Source: Gammaproteobacteria bacterium
GTDB taxonomy: Bacteria > Pseudomonadota > Gammaproteobacteria > Steroidobacterales > JABDKV01
Assembly (NCBI GenBank): GCA_013002045.1
Contig: JABDKV010000107.1
Span: 1 to 33,782 of the forward strand
Direction: 5' to 3'
Length of the DNA: 33,782 nucleotides
Shown here in pieces: positions 19,101-26,705 of this stretch (position 1 is the stretch's first letter; each line of letters opens with the position of its first letter). The notes under the pieces were generated by a model. The model did not search any database. It had not been told where the DNA came from and worked only from the letters and a program-made list of their open reading frames with translations. A program made the translations under genes and the position numbers.

Positions 19101-21671
19101 CTAGCGGGGGTCGTCATCTTCACTGAGCTTTTTCAGTTCGAATAACAATTCCAGCGCCTGTTTCGGGCTTATGTCGTTAGGATCGAGTTGCGCCAGCCGG
19201 GTCGCGACCAACGATGGGCTAACTGGCGGCGCCGATGCCTGGAAGAGAGGGAGTTCATTTTGCGGGCCCTTCAACGCACGGGTATCGCGTTCGAGCTGAT
19301 CGAGGTACTCGCGGGCGCGGTCGATCAGTTTGCCTGGAATTCCGGCGAGGCGCGCCACCTGTAACCCGTAACTCTGGTTAGCCGGCCCCTCGCGAACGGC
19401 ATGCAGGAAAACCAGTCGCTCGCCGCTGCCCGTGGCATCGAAATGAACATTGGCCACACCCTCGATCTCGGCCGCGAGGCTGGTCAGCTCGAAATAGTGC
19501 GTGGCGAACAAGGTCATTGCACCGATATCGCGGGCGATGAAGCGAGCGCAGGCCCAGGCCAGCGACAGCCCGTCAAAGGTGCTCGTACCCCGCCCGATCT
19601 CGTCCATCAGTACCAGGCTGTCGGGTGTTGCATTATTCAGGATATTGGCCGTTTCAGTCATCTCGACCATAAATGTCGAACGCCCGCCTGCGAGATCATC
19701 ACCGGCACCAATACGGGTATAGATACGGTCGACCGGACCGATACGGGCGGCCGTTGCCGGTACGAAACTGCCGATATGGGCCAGCAACACAATCAATGCG
19801 TTCTGCCGCATGTAGGTCGACTTGCCACCCATGTTGGGACCGGTGATGATCAACATGCGACGGGCTTCATCGAGCTCCAGATCGTTCGGAACAAAAGCCT
19901 GGTCATGACTGCGTTCGACCACCGGGTGACGGCCAGCCTCGATATGCAAGCCACGCTCGCTAAGCAATTGCGGCCGGCAATAGTCGAGTTCAATCGCGCG
20001 TTGCGCAAGGTTGGCCAGTACATCGAGTTGCGCGATCGCAGTTGCAGTGGCCTGCAACGCCGCCAGATGAGTCGCAACCTCGTCAAGCAATTTTTCATAA
20101 AGACGCTTTTCACAGGCCAGCGCACGTTCTTTTGCGCCCAGCACCTTGTCCTCGAAGGTCTTGAGCTCCGGGGTAATAAAGCGTTCGGCATTTTTAAGCG
20201 TTTGCCGGCGGACGTACTCGGTTGGCGCCTCACGAGCCTGTGCCCGACTGATTTCGATGTAATAACCATGGACACGGTTGTAACCGAGCTTGAGATTGGA
20301 TAGCCCGGTACGTTCGCGTTCGCGCTTTTCAAGATCGGCAAGGTACTGACCGGCATCGGTACTGATGCGTCGCAACTCGTCCAGTTCCGCGTCGAAGCCG
20401 TCGGCGATCACACCCCCGTCACGGATCGTCACCGGTGGGGCTTCGATTACGGCCAGCACCAGCCGTGCAGCGAGATCGTCATGTCCCAGCAACCCCGAGC
20501 GCAGACCCGTGGCCAGCTCCGCCTGCAGTTGCTGGCAAGCGGTTGCCAGCCCGGGCAGCTGGGCCAGGCTGTCACGCAGCTGGGCCAGGTCGCGCGGTCG
20601 GGCGCTGCGCAGAGCGACACGGGCGAGGATACGCTCGATATCACCGATTCCCCGCAAGCCGCTGCGTAACTCATCGGTGACTCCGGAGGCATTGAGTTCA
20701 GCGATGGCGGCATAGCGCTGCTCCAGCCGTCGGTGATCGCGCAAAGGCCGATTGAGCCATCGACGCAACTCGCGCCCGCCCATGGCGGTCACAGTTTGAT
20801 CGAGGACCGCGAGGAGAGTGTGCGCCTTGTCACCACTGAGTGTGCTCTGGATTTCGAGGTTGCGTCGCGACACGGCATCAATGACCAGTGCCTCGTCACG
20901 GTGCTCGATCTGCAACGGTTGCAGGTGTGGAACCGCGCCGCATTGCGTTTCCTGCATGTACTGCAACAGGGCGCCGGCAGCACGGACGGCGGCGGTTGCG
21001 CCGTCGATACCAAAACCACGCAGGTCACGGGTGCCGTACTGCTCGGACAGCAGGCGGGTGGCAGTTTCAGGGTCAAACTGCCACGGTGGCCGGCGCCGCA
21101 GTGCTGGCAGCTGGTCGATATCGTCATCTTCGCTGACCAGGCACTCCGCCGGTCGCAGCCGTTCGAGTTCGGCCTCCAGCGTGCCGCGATCGCTAATCTC
21201 CATAGCGCGGAACAAGCCACTGGAAACGTCCGCCCAGGCAATACCCCTTTCTGTATCAGAGCCGGCAATGGCCAGCAGAAGGTTGTCCTGGCGTTCCTCG
21301 AGCAGTGCGTCCTCGGTGATGGTGCCGGGCGTTACGACCCGCACCACCTGACGCTCGACCGGACCCTTGGACGTCGCGGGGTCGCCGATCTGTTCGCAAA
21401 TCGCGACTGATTCACCCAGGCGGACGATTCGCGCCAGGTAGTTGTCAACTGAATGCACCGGAACACCCGCCATCGGGATCGGCTGCCCACCGGATTTGCC
21501 ACGCTGCGTGAGTGCTATATCGATCAGCTTCGATGCGCGTCGCGCATCGTCGTAAAACAGTTCGTAGAAATCACCCATGCGATAAAACAACAATGTGTCC
21601 GGGTACTCCGCCTTTATGGCGAGGTACTGACGCATCATGGGTGTGTGCTGTTCGGCTGCGCTCGGGCTCAT
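19101..21671 (-). CDS. mutS: DNA mismatch repair protein MutS
   Basis: Mismatch-recognition ATPase of post-replicative repair, 856 aa (E. coli 853). Domain I carries the mismatch-reading motif around [13 protein letters not shown] (residues about 31-43). The connector, lever and clamp regions follow, and the ATPase domain shows Walker [14 protein letters not shown] at about 610 and Walker [17 protein letters not shown], with the signature [10 protein letters not shown]. The C-terminus (PLFQ...[20 protein letters not shown]) matches the tetramerisation/beta-clamp tail. Start ATG 21671 gives the normal N-terminus; only 56 bp separate it from the divergent glycosyltransferase. It lies next to pncC-recA, as in many gammaproteobacteria. 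Confidence 0.97.
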   Translation of the reverse strand: MSPSAAEQHTPMMRQYLAIKAEYPDTLLFYRMGDFYELFYDDARRASKLIDIALTQRGKSGGQPIPMAGVPVHSVDNYLARIVRLGESVAICEQIGDPATSKGPVERQVVRVVTPGTITEDALLEERQDNLLLAIAGSDTERGIAWADVSSGLFRAMEISDRGTLEAELERLRPAECLVSEDDDIDQLPALRRRPPWQFDPETATRLLSEQYGTRDLRGFGIDGATAAVRAAGALLQYMQETQCGAVPHLQPLQIEHRDEALVIDAVSRRNLEIQSTLSGDKAHTLLAVLDQTVTAMGGRELRRWLNRPLRDHRRLEQRYAAIAELNASGVTDELRSGLRGIGDIERILARVALRSARPRDLAQLRDSLAQLPGLATACQQLQAELATGLRSGLLGHDDLAARLVLAVIEAPPVTIRDGGVIADGFDAELDELRRISTDAGQYLADLEKRERERTGLSNLKLGYNRVHGYYIEISRAQAREAPTEYVRRQTLKNAERFITPELKTFEDKVLGAKERALACEKRLYEKLLDEVATHLAALQATATAIAQLDVLANLAQRAIELDYCRPQLLSERGLHIEAGRHPVVERSHDQAFVPNDLELDEARRMLIITGPNMGGKSTYMRQNALIVLLAHIGSFVPATAARIGPVDRIYTRIGAGDDLAGGRSTFMVEMTETANILNNATPDSLVLMDEIGRGTSTFDGLSLAWACARFIARDIGAMTLFATHYFELTSLAAEIEGVANVHFDATGSGERLVFLHAVREGPANQSYGLQVARLAGIPGKLIDRAREYLDQLERDTRALKGPQNELPLFQASAPPVSPSLVATRLAQLDPNDISPKQALELLFELKKLSEDDDPR

Positions 21672-21727
21672 TACACTGTGCGGGTGAAACAGGGCATGCT
21701 AATCAGGGTGCGGGTCGCGGGCAACTC

Positions 21728-22828
21728 GTGAGGGTCATCCACGTCGAAACGGGACGTCATCTCTATGGGGGCCCGCGCCAGGTACTGTTGCTGAGCGACG
21801 GCCTCGCTCAGCGGGGTCATGACAATATCCTGGTCTGTCCGACGGGCAGTGCTGTTGGCCGCGCCGCCAGTTCCTCGATCGAGGTTATCGAGTGGCCAAT
21901 GCGCGGTGATCTTGATCTGAGCCTGGCTTGGCGTCTGCGCAGGCTGGTCAGGGCCCGGCGGCCGGATATCGTTCACCTGCACAGCCGTCGCGGAGCCGAC
22001 TGGGTGGGGGTGCTTGGCTTAGTCGGCACCACCGCGCCGGTGGTGCTGTCGCGCCGGGTGGCCTTTCCCGAGCGTGCCGCAATAGCGCGGCTGCGCTACA
22101 ACATGGTCGACGCGGTTATTGGTATTTCCGCGCGCATCGCTGAGCAGTTACGGGAAATCGGTGTAGCCGACGAAAAGCGCTTTTGTGTGCGCAGCGCTGT
22201 GCCACCGATGCAGTTCGGCGAACGCGATCGCGACTGGCTGGCCGCCGAGTTCGGAATACAACACGGCGAGGTCGTCATCGGGATCGTAGCGCAGCTGATC
22301 GAGGCCAAGTGTCATCGCCACCTGTTCGAAGCGGTCGCCCAGTTGCGCGACGATTACCCACAGTTGCGGATACTCGTGCTGGGCCGCGGTGCATTGCGGC
22401 CGGCGCTCGAGAGCCAGGTTGCAGACCTTGGGCTGGCCGATGCCGTGGTGTTCGCGGGTTTTCGTGACGACCTGGAGAATATCCTGCCGAATCTCGACCT
22501 GTTAGTGCATCCTGCCCCCAACGAAGGACTCGGCATCAGTGTCCTGCAGGCCGCCGTCGCGGGCGTGCCAATCATCGCAGCCAACGCTGGCGGCTTACCC
22601 GAAATTGTCGAAGACGAACGTTCCGGGTTGTTGTTCCCGGTCGGCGATACCGCGGCTATTGCCTCCGCTATCGCGCGCCTGGTCGATGACCCGGCGCTGG
22701 CGCAGCGTCTGGGACAGGCCGCGGCCGCACATGTCCAGGAGCAATTTAGCGTCGACCAGATGGTGGCAGGCAACCTCGCCGTCTATCGCAGACTGGCCGG
22801 GTGTGGCGATGATAGGCTGCCTGCATGA
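21728..22828 (+). CDS. GT4-type glycosyltransferase
   Basis: Predicted retaining glycosyltransferase with two Rossmann domains (GT-B fold), 366 aa. The N-terminal domain starts VRVIHVETGRHLYGGPRQVLLLSDGLAQRGHD, a typical GT4 opening. The C-terminal domain has the E-x7-E block PNEGLGISVLQAAVAGVPIIAANAGGLPEIVED, which binds the nucleotide sugar. I replace the track start (21512, inside antisense mutS) with GTG 21728, where the family N-terminus begins. Acceptor and donor are unknown; cell-surface polysaccharide or lipopolysaccharide is the usual use. It overlaps pncC by ATGA, so translation of the two is coupled although no functional tie is obvious. Confidence 0.88.
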   Translation: MRVIHVETGRHLYGGPRQVLLLSDGLAQRGHDNILVCPTGSAVGRAASSSIEVIEWPMRGDLDLSLAWRLRRLVRARRPDIVHLHSRRGADWVGVLGLVGTTAPVVLSRRVAFPERAAIARLRYNMVDAVIGISARIAEQLREIGVADEKRFCVRSAVPPMQFGERDRDWLAAEFGIQHGEVVIGIVAQLIEAKCHRHLFEAVAQLRDDYPQLRILVLGRGALRPALESQVADLGLADAVVFAGFRDDLENILPNLDLLVHPAPNEGLGISVLQAAVAGVPIIAANAGGLPEIVEDERSGLLFPVGDTAAIASAIARLVDDPALAQRLGQAAAAHVQEQFSVDQMVAGNLAVYRRLAGCGDDRLPA

Positions 22829-23322
22829 GCGCTTACGACGATAAGACGCTGGGCCGGTTGGCGCGACAGTTAGGCGCGGTGCTGGTGGCGCAAGATGCGA
22901 CGCTGACGACGGCGGAATCGTGCACGGGTGGTTTCATTGCCAAGATCATTACCGACATCGACGGCAGTTCACAGTGGTTCAGTAGTGCGGTAGTGACCTA
23001 CAGCAACAGAGCCAAACAACGCCTGCTGGGTCTGACCGATGCGACGCTGCAGCAGCACGGCGCAGTCAGTGAGGCTGTGGTCAGCGTAATGGCAGAGTCC
23101 GCCTTGCAACAGGACGGTGCCAGTTATGCCGTCGCAGTCAGCGGTATTGCGGGGCCCGCTGGCGGCAGCGAAGACAAGCCGGTTGGTACGGTCTGGATCG
23201 GCTGGGCGGCAGCCGCACAGCCCACCCATAGCCGCCGCCTCGTATTCGATGGTGACCGGGACGCAGTGCGTCGCCAGACCGTCGTTGCTGCGCTCGAGGG
23301 TGTACTCGAACTGGCTCAGTGA
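22825..23322 (+). CDS. pncC: Nicotinamide-nucleotide amidohydrolase (CinA C-terminal domain)
   Basis: Hydrolyses NMN to nicotinate mononucleotide and ammonia, recycling pyridine nucleotides, for example after NAD use by DNA ligase. The 165-aa stand-alone domain has the catalytic segment LTTAESCTGGFIAKIITDIDGSSQWF (residues 27-52), VTYSNRAKQRLLG (57-69) and the glycine-rich VSGIAGPAGGSEDKPVGTVWIGW. It lacks the N-terminal MoCF-like domain of full-length CinA. ATG overlaps the upstream stop (ATGA). In many relatives pncC/cinA sits directly before recA; here two genes intervene. Its stop overlaps the end of the convergent DUF6502 gene by 7 bp. The product joins nadE in this window in pyridine-nucleotide metabolism. 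Confidence 0.94.
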   Translation: MSAYDDKTLGRLARQLGAVLVAQDATLTTAESCTGGFIAKIITDIDGSSQWFSSAVVTYSNRAKQRLLGLTDATLQQHGAVSEAVVSVMAESALQQDGASYAVAVSGIAGPAGGSEDKPVGTVWIGWAAAAQPTHSRRLVFDGDRDAVRRQTVVAALEGVLELAQ

Positions 23323-24161
23323 TCTTTGTCTGGATCGTCCTTGATGATGTACATGCCGAGTCCAAGCCGCACCGGCTGATCATTGTCGCTGGTCGATTCG
23401 TGGCGTGACAGCCAATCGTCGACACGTTCGAGAAATTGCTGTCCTTCCTGCGCTACGAAAGTACGAAAGGCCTCGACCTGTGCCGGCGACATATTGGTGT
23501 TGGCGGCGCGACGCTCGAACCAGCTGGGGTCACGTTCGCCGCGGTAGAGATTGCGTGTAACGGTGGCGCCGACATCGGCGACCACGCTACCGGCTCTCAG
23601 GACATGCTCGCGGTCGGTCGGGTGCGGCATGAAGTAGCGTTCTATTGGTCGTAACAGGTCTTGATCGTCGCGACTGACGGTGCCGGCGTTGACCAGTTCG
23701 CGCAACATTGCGCTGGCAGGAACGTCGCCACCGTAACGCCGCTTGAGGTCAGCGAAGCTGGGTGCTGGACCGGCGACGGGGATCGCCAAAGGCTGACCCG
23801 CTGCGTCGGTGTAGTCCGCGTCGTGGTGCCAACCCGACAACACCCGCGTGATACGGTCCTGGTTGCTGGGCTCAAACCCGGTGTAGTCGCCTTCAAGACG
23901 GTTGGCGATACGTCGGACTTCCTTGCGCGCCAGGCCGGTCAGCAAGGCAGTGCGTGAAATACTGGTCTGGCGGCCACGCAGACCGAATTCCGAGCGCGCC
24001 ACATCGACGTACACTTCACGGGTGAGAGCGACCAGGTCACGATGGACTATGCCGCTGCGGATGAGCATCCGGGCGATCGGTCGCAGCATCGCTTTTGCGG
24101 CAGCCAGCACATCGAGGCGACCATTATCGGGCTCGTTTTTCACAAATAATTGACTCGACAC
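23316..24161 (-). CDS. DUF6502-type protein, unknown function
   Basis: 281 aa that I recognise only as resembling the uncharacterised DUF6502 family. There is no signal peptide or membrane segment, so it is probably cytoplasmic. Residues 15-85 (AAKAMLRPIARMLIRSGIVHRDLVALTREVYVDVAR ... SISRTALLTGLARKEVRRI) look like a helical, winged-helix/HTH-like DNA-binding region; the second block is a plausible recognition helix. The C-terminal half has conserved-looking LRPIERYFMPHPTDREHVLRAGSVVADVGATVTRN and a helical FRTFVAQEGQQFLERVDDWL. The start is GTG 24161 with no clear ribosome site; GTG 24143 is an alternative. It faces an AT-rich region shared with thpR and is convergent with pncC. Transcriptional regulation is inference from the fold impression only. 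Confidence 0.7.
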   Translation of the reverse strand: MSSQLFVKNEPDNGRLDVLAAAKAMLRPIARMLIRSGIVHRDLVALTREVYVDVARSEFGLRGRQTSISRTALLTGLARKEVRRIANRLEGDYTGFEPSNQDRITRVLSGWHHDADYTDAAGQPLAIPVAGPAPSFADLKRRYGGDVPASAMLRELVNAGTVSRDDQDLLRPIERYFMPHPTDREHVLRAGSVVADVGATVTRNLYRGERDPSWFERRAANTNMSPAQVEAFRTFVAQEGQQFLERVDDWLSRHESTSDNDQPVRLGLGMYIIKDDPDKDH

Positions 24162-24267
24162 AATCGTTAAGATATTACCGAATTGTTATAACGTAAACAG
24201 TTGCGTATTGAGCCCAGAAAACAGCGAAAAAGCAACCTCTGGTTAATTCTCGCTGCATCGAAGCAGT

Positions 24268-24296
24268 CTGAGAAATATTGATTTAGCTATTATAAT
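24268..24296 (+). promoter_or_regulatory. Candidate sigma70 promoter of thpR
   Basis: CTGAGA (24268-24273), 17-bp spacer, perfect TATAAT (24291-24296). It lies in the most AT-rich stretch of the window (24281-24340 is about 23% GC) and would give a leader of about 130 nt before the GTG of thpR. Confidence 0.55.
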
Positions 24297-24360
24297 TCAA
24301 TTGCTTGAAAAGAATTTAGGTCAATTAACCAATTTGTTGTCGTTTCAAGCTTTGGTTATA

Positions 24361-24378
24361 TCCACGGTTAACCGTGGA
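24361..24378. promoter_or_regulatory. Perfect 18-bp palindrome, candidate operator
   Basis: TCCACGGTTAACCGTGGA reads identically on both strands. It is GC-richer than the flanking AT-rich DNA, about 65 bp downstream of the candidate -10 box and 57 bp before the thpR GTG. A protein-binding site is the simplest reading; as RNA it would form a tight hairpin in the thpR leader. Confidence 0.6.
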
Positions 24379-24435
24379 GGCCACAAACGGGCATCTGCTG
24401 CGACCAGTGCCCTCAAATTTGGCAGGCGGGTATTT

Positions 24436-24966
24436 GTGACAAATCGTGTCGCCAAGTCGACAGCCAGACTCTTTTTCGCATTGTGGCCGGATGCGCAGGT
24501 GCGCGCCCAACTCGCTGGCGCCCGCGGACATGGCAAGCCCGTGGCGGCTGCGAATTTACACCTGACGCTGGCCTTTCTGGGCCAGGTAGAAAGCGATCGC
24601 TGGAGCGAATTGTCGGAGGCCGGCCGCGGCACGCGGATCGACCCCTTTAATCTCAGGCTCGATCGTTTCGGCCTGTTTCGTCGGGCGCGTGTTTTGTGGC
24701 TGGGACCGTCAACAGTGCCGGACCGACTGACAAAACTGCATCACGACCTGTGGCGACAACTCAATAGCCTGGGCTATGACAACGACCATGCTCACTTTCG
24801 GCCACACGTCACCGTTGCCCGGAAATATAACGGCCCTGTTCCCGCCGATTCGATCGACGTGCGGTGGGCGGTAAGCTCGTTTGCGCTGATGCGTTCCGAT
24901 TCGACGCCGCATGGGGTGCGCTACAGCGTGATGTCGCGCTTTCCGGATCCGGTGAATTCGTCGTAA
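24436..24966 (+). CDS. thpR: RNA 2',3'-cyclic phosphodiesterase (2'-5' RNA ligase family)
   Basis: Two-histidine phosphoesterase opening 2',3'-cyclic phosphates on RNA; reversible 2'-5' ligation is known in vitro. The 176-aa product has both signature tetrads, HLTL at 42-45 within ANLHLTLAFLG and HVTV at 124-127 within HFRPHVTVARK. The opening RLFFALWPDAQVRAQL is the standard family N-terminus. I choose GTG 24436 instead of the track start at 24301, because the extra 45 residues have no family character and 176 aa equals E. coli ThpR. A 13-bp palindrome ATTTGTGACAAAT overlaps this start codon. It sits alone between the AT-rich region and recA. Confidence 0.88.
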   Translation: MTNRVAKSTARLFFALWPDAQVRAQLAGARGHGKPVAAANLHLTLAFLGQVESDRWSELSEAGRGTRIDPFNLRLDRFGLFRRARVLWLGPSTVPDRLTKLHHDLWRQLNSLGYDNDHAHFRPHVTVARKYNGPVPADSIDVRWAVSSFALMRSDSTPHGVRYSVMSRFPDPVNSS

Positions 24967-25010
24967 TTCAAGGGCTCCGCGAATAAAGCGAAATAACGTC
25001 TGAGCTTGGC

Positions 25011-25029
25011 GCAAATCGTAACGGTTTGC
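25011..25029. promoter_or_regulatory. Imperfect palindrome upstream of recA
   Basis: GCAAATCGTAACGGTTTGC: nine pairs around a central base with one mismatched pair. It lies about 35 bp upstream of the candidate recA -10 element. It does not resemble CTGT-N8-ACAG. It is a possible site for a non-canonical SOS or other regulator. Confidence 0.35.
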
Positions 25030-25063
25030 ACAGTATCTGGTGGCTGCCGCGGATGGCGTTACG

Positions 25064-25072
25064 TGTGATAAT
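25064..25072 (+). promoter_or_regulatory. Candidate extended -10 promoter of recA
   Basis: TGTGATAAT combines the TG extension with GATAAT (5/6 match). Predicted start near 25079 gives a leader of about 35 nt. No good -35 element is visible at 16-18 bp. Confidence 0.45.
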
Positions 25073-25113
25073 GGAGCGATCAGTTTGGTACTTCCTACAA
25101 CACGGGTGGATTG

Positions 25114-26166
25114 ATGGACGACAACAGGAAAAAAGCACTGGCGGCTGCGCTCAGCCAGATCGAAAAACAATTCGGCAAGGGCTCGGTCATGCGCCTGGGC
25201 GACGAGGGTGCGGTACCCGATGTCGAGGTCGTTTCGACTGGTTCACTGGCGCTCGACATCGCGCTCGGTGTCGGTGGATTGCCACGCGGTCGTGTCGTCG
25301 AGATCTACGGTCCGGAGTCGTCCGGTAAGACCACGCTGACCCTGCAGGTCATAGCTGAGATGCAGAAGGTAGGCGGCACGGCCGCATTCGTCGACGCCGA
25401 GCATGCACTTGATCCCGTTTACGCTGAGAAGCTGGGTGTCAGCGTGGACGACTTGCTGGTATCACAGCCTGACACAGGTGAGCAGGCACTGGAGATTACC
25501 GACATGCTGGTTCGCTCCGGTGCCGTCGACGTGGTTGTTGTCGACTCGGTTGCAGCGTTGACGCCGAAGGCCGAAATCGAAGGTGAGATGGGCGATACCC
25601 ACGTCGGTCTGCAGGCGCGTCTGATGTCGCAGGCGTTGCGCAAACTGACCGCCAATATCAAGCGCTCCAACACGTTGGTCATTTTCATCAACCAGATCCG
25701 CATGAAGATTGGGGTCATGTTTGGCAGCCCCGAAACGACCACCGGTGGCAATGCGCTGAAGTTCTACTCCTCTGTGCGACTCGATATTCGTCGCATCGGC
25801 GCGATCAAGAAGGGCGACGAGGTGCTGGGTAACCAGACCCGCGTAAAAGTGGTCAAGAACAAGGTCGCACCGCCGTTTCGCAAGGCCGAATTTGAAATCC
25901 TGTACGGCGCCGGTATCTCGCGCGAGGGTGAGCTCATCGATATGGGTGTCGAACACGGGATGGTGCAAAAGTCCGGCGCCTGGTACAGCGTCGACAGCGA
26001 GCGTATCGGGCAGGGCAAGGACAATGCCCGCACCTACCTGATCGAGAATCCCGAATTGGCCGAGCGTATCGAGCGCCAGCTACGCGACAAGCTATTGCCC
26101 GGCAAGGTGGCCGAGGTCGTGGATGACGGCGACGATGAAGACGCCGGGGTAAAACAGGCAGGGTGA
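25114..26166 (+). CDS. recA: Recombinase RecA
   Basis: DNA strand-exchange ATPase and co-protease for LexA cleavage. The 350-aa protein has Walker A GPESSGKT at 66-73, as in E. coli, the [15 protein letters not shown]-type block, [21 protein letters not shown]1/L2 DNA-binding loops with [26 protein letters not shown], and an acidic C-terminal tail ([14 protein letters not shown]) that modulates DNA access. ATG 25114 is chosen over the track's TTG at 25111; a GGTGGA ribosome site precedes it. recX follows after 3 bp. No E. coli-type LexA box is visible upstream. Confidence 0.99.
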   Translation: MDDNRKKALAAALSQIEKQFGKGSVMRLGDEGAVPDVEVVSTGSLALDIALGVGGLPRGRVVEIYGPESSGKTTLTLQVIAEMQKVGGTAAFVDAEHALDPVYAEKLGVSVDDLLVSQPDTGEQALEITDMLVRSGAVDVVVVDSVAALTPKAEIEGEMGDTHVGLQARLMSQALRKLTANIKRSNTLVIFINQIRMKIGVMFGSPETTTGGNALKFYSSVRLDIRRIGAIKKGDEVLGNQTRVKVVKNKVAPPFRKAEFEILYGAGISREGELIDMGVEHGMVQKSGAWYSVDSERIGQGKDNARTYLIENPELAERIERQLRDKLLPGKVAEVVDDGDDEDAGVKQAG

Positions 26167-26169
26167 CCG

Positions 26170-26631
26170 GTGACAGCAGGCGATGAGCGCGAGCGCGCCT
26201 GGCGTACCGCGCTCGACCTGCTGGCTCGTCGCGAACACAGCCGGCGTGAACTGGTAACCAAGCTGGGTAAGCGCGACTACGACCAGGCTATAGTCGCCGA
26301 TGTCGTTGACGGGCTGATCGAGCACGATTACCTCAACGAAGCGCGCTTCACCGACAGCTTTATCTCGTCCCGGGTACGTCGTGGCCAGGGTCGGTTGCGC
26401 ATACGTGCCGAGTTACGGCGTCGCGGTATCGATGACGAAGCAATTTCCGGCGCACTCGATGCAACCGATGTCGACTGGTACCAGCTGGCCAATGAGGTTC
26501 GCCGACGCAAGTTCGGTGACCCCGGCCCGGTGGACTGGCGCGAGCGTGCCCGCCAGATTCGATTTCTCGAATACCGCGGTTTTGCCGGTGATGAGATCCG
26601 GGCTGCGTTCGCCAGCGAGCCGACTGCGTAA
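26170..26631 (+). CDS. recX: RecA regulatory protein RecX
   Basis: Small inhibitor that binds RecA filaments and limits recombinase activity. The 153-aa protein consists of three-helix repeats: [67 protein letters not shown] and a diverged third repeat ending [18 protein letters not shown]. The start is GTG 26170, 3 bp after the recA stop, so expression follows recA by read-through and coupling. The order recA-recX-alaS matches other gammaproteobacteria. Confidence 0.95.
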   Translation: MTAGDERERAWRTALDLLARREHSRRELVTKLGKRDYDQAIVADVVDGLIEHDYLNEARFTDSFISSRVRRGQGRLRIRAELRRRGIDDEAISGALDATDVDWYQLANEVRRRKFGDPGPVDWRERARQIRFLEYRGFAGDEIRAAFASEPTA

Positions 26632-26705
26632 AACTGCCGCCAGACCGTATACTATGCGGCCGTCGCCGGACGGGCAGCCAAGACTGTGAGCAGCGCGAGA
26701 GCACG

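Noticed and set aside
19401-20303. 300-aa plus-strand ORF opposite mutS
   Set aside because: Shadow frame across the MutS ATPase domain; composition is irregular and no ribosome site is seen.
21512-21727. Upstream part of the glycosyltransferase ORF
   Set aside because: It lies over the 5' end of mutS and has no GT family character; GTG 21728 fits the family start.
24301-24435. 45-residue N-terminal extension of thpR
   Set aside because: Encoded by AT-rich DNA containing a palindrome; 176 aa from GTG 24436 matches the family length.
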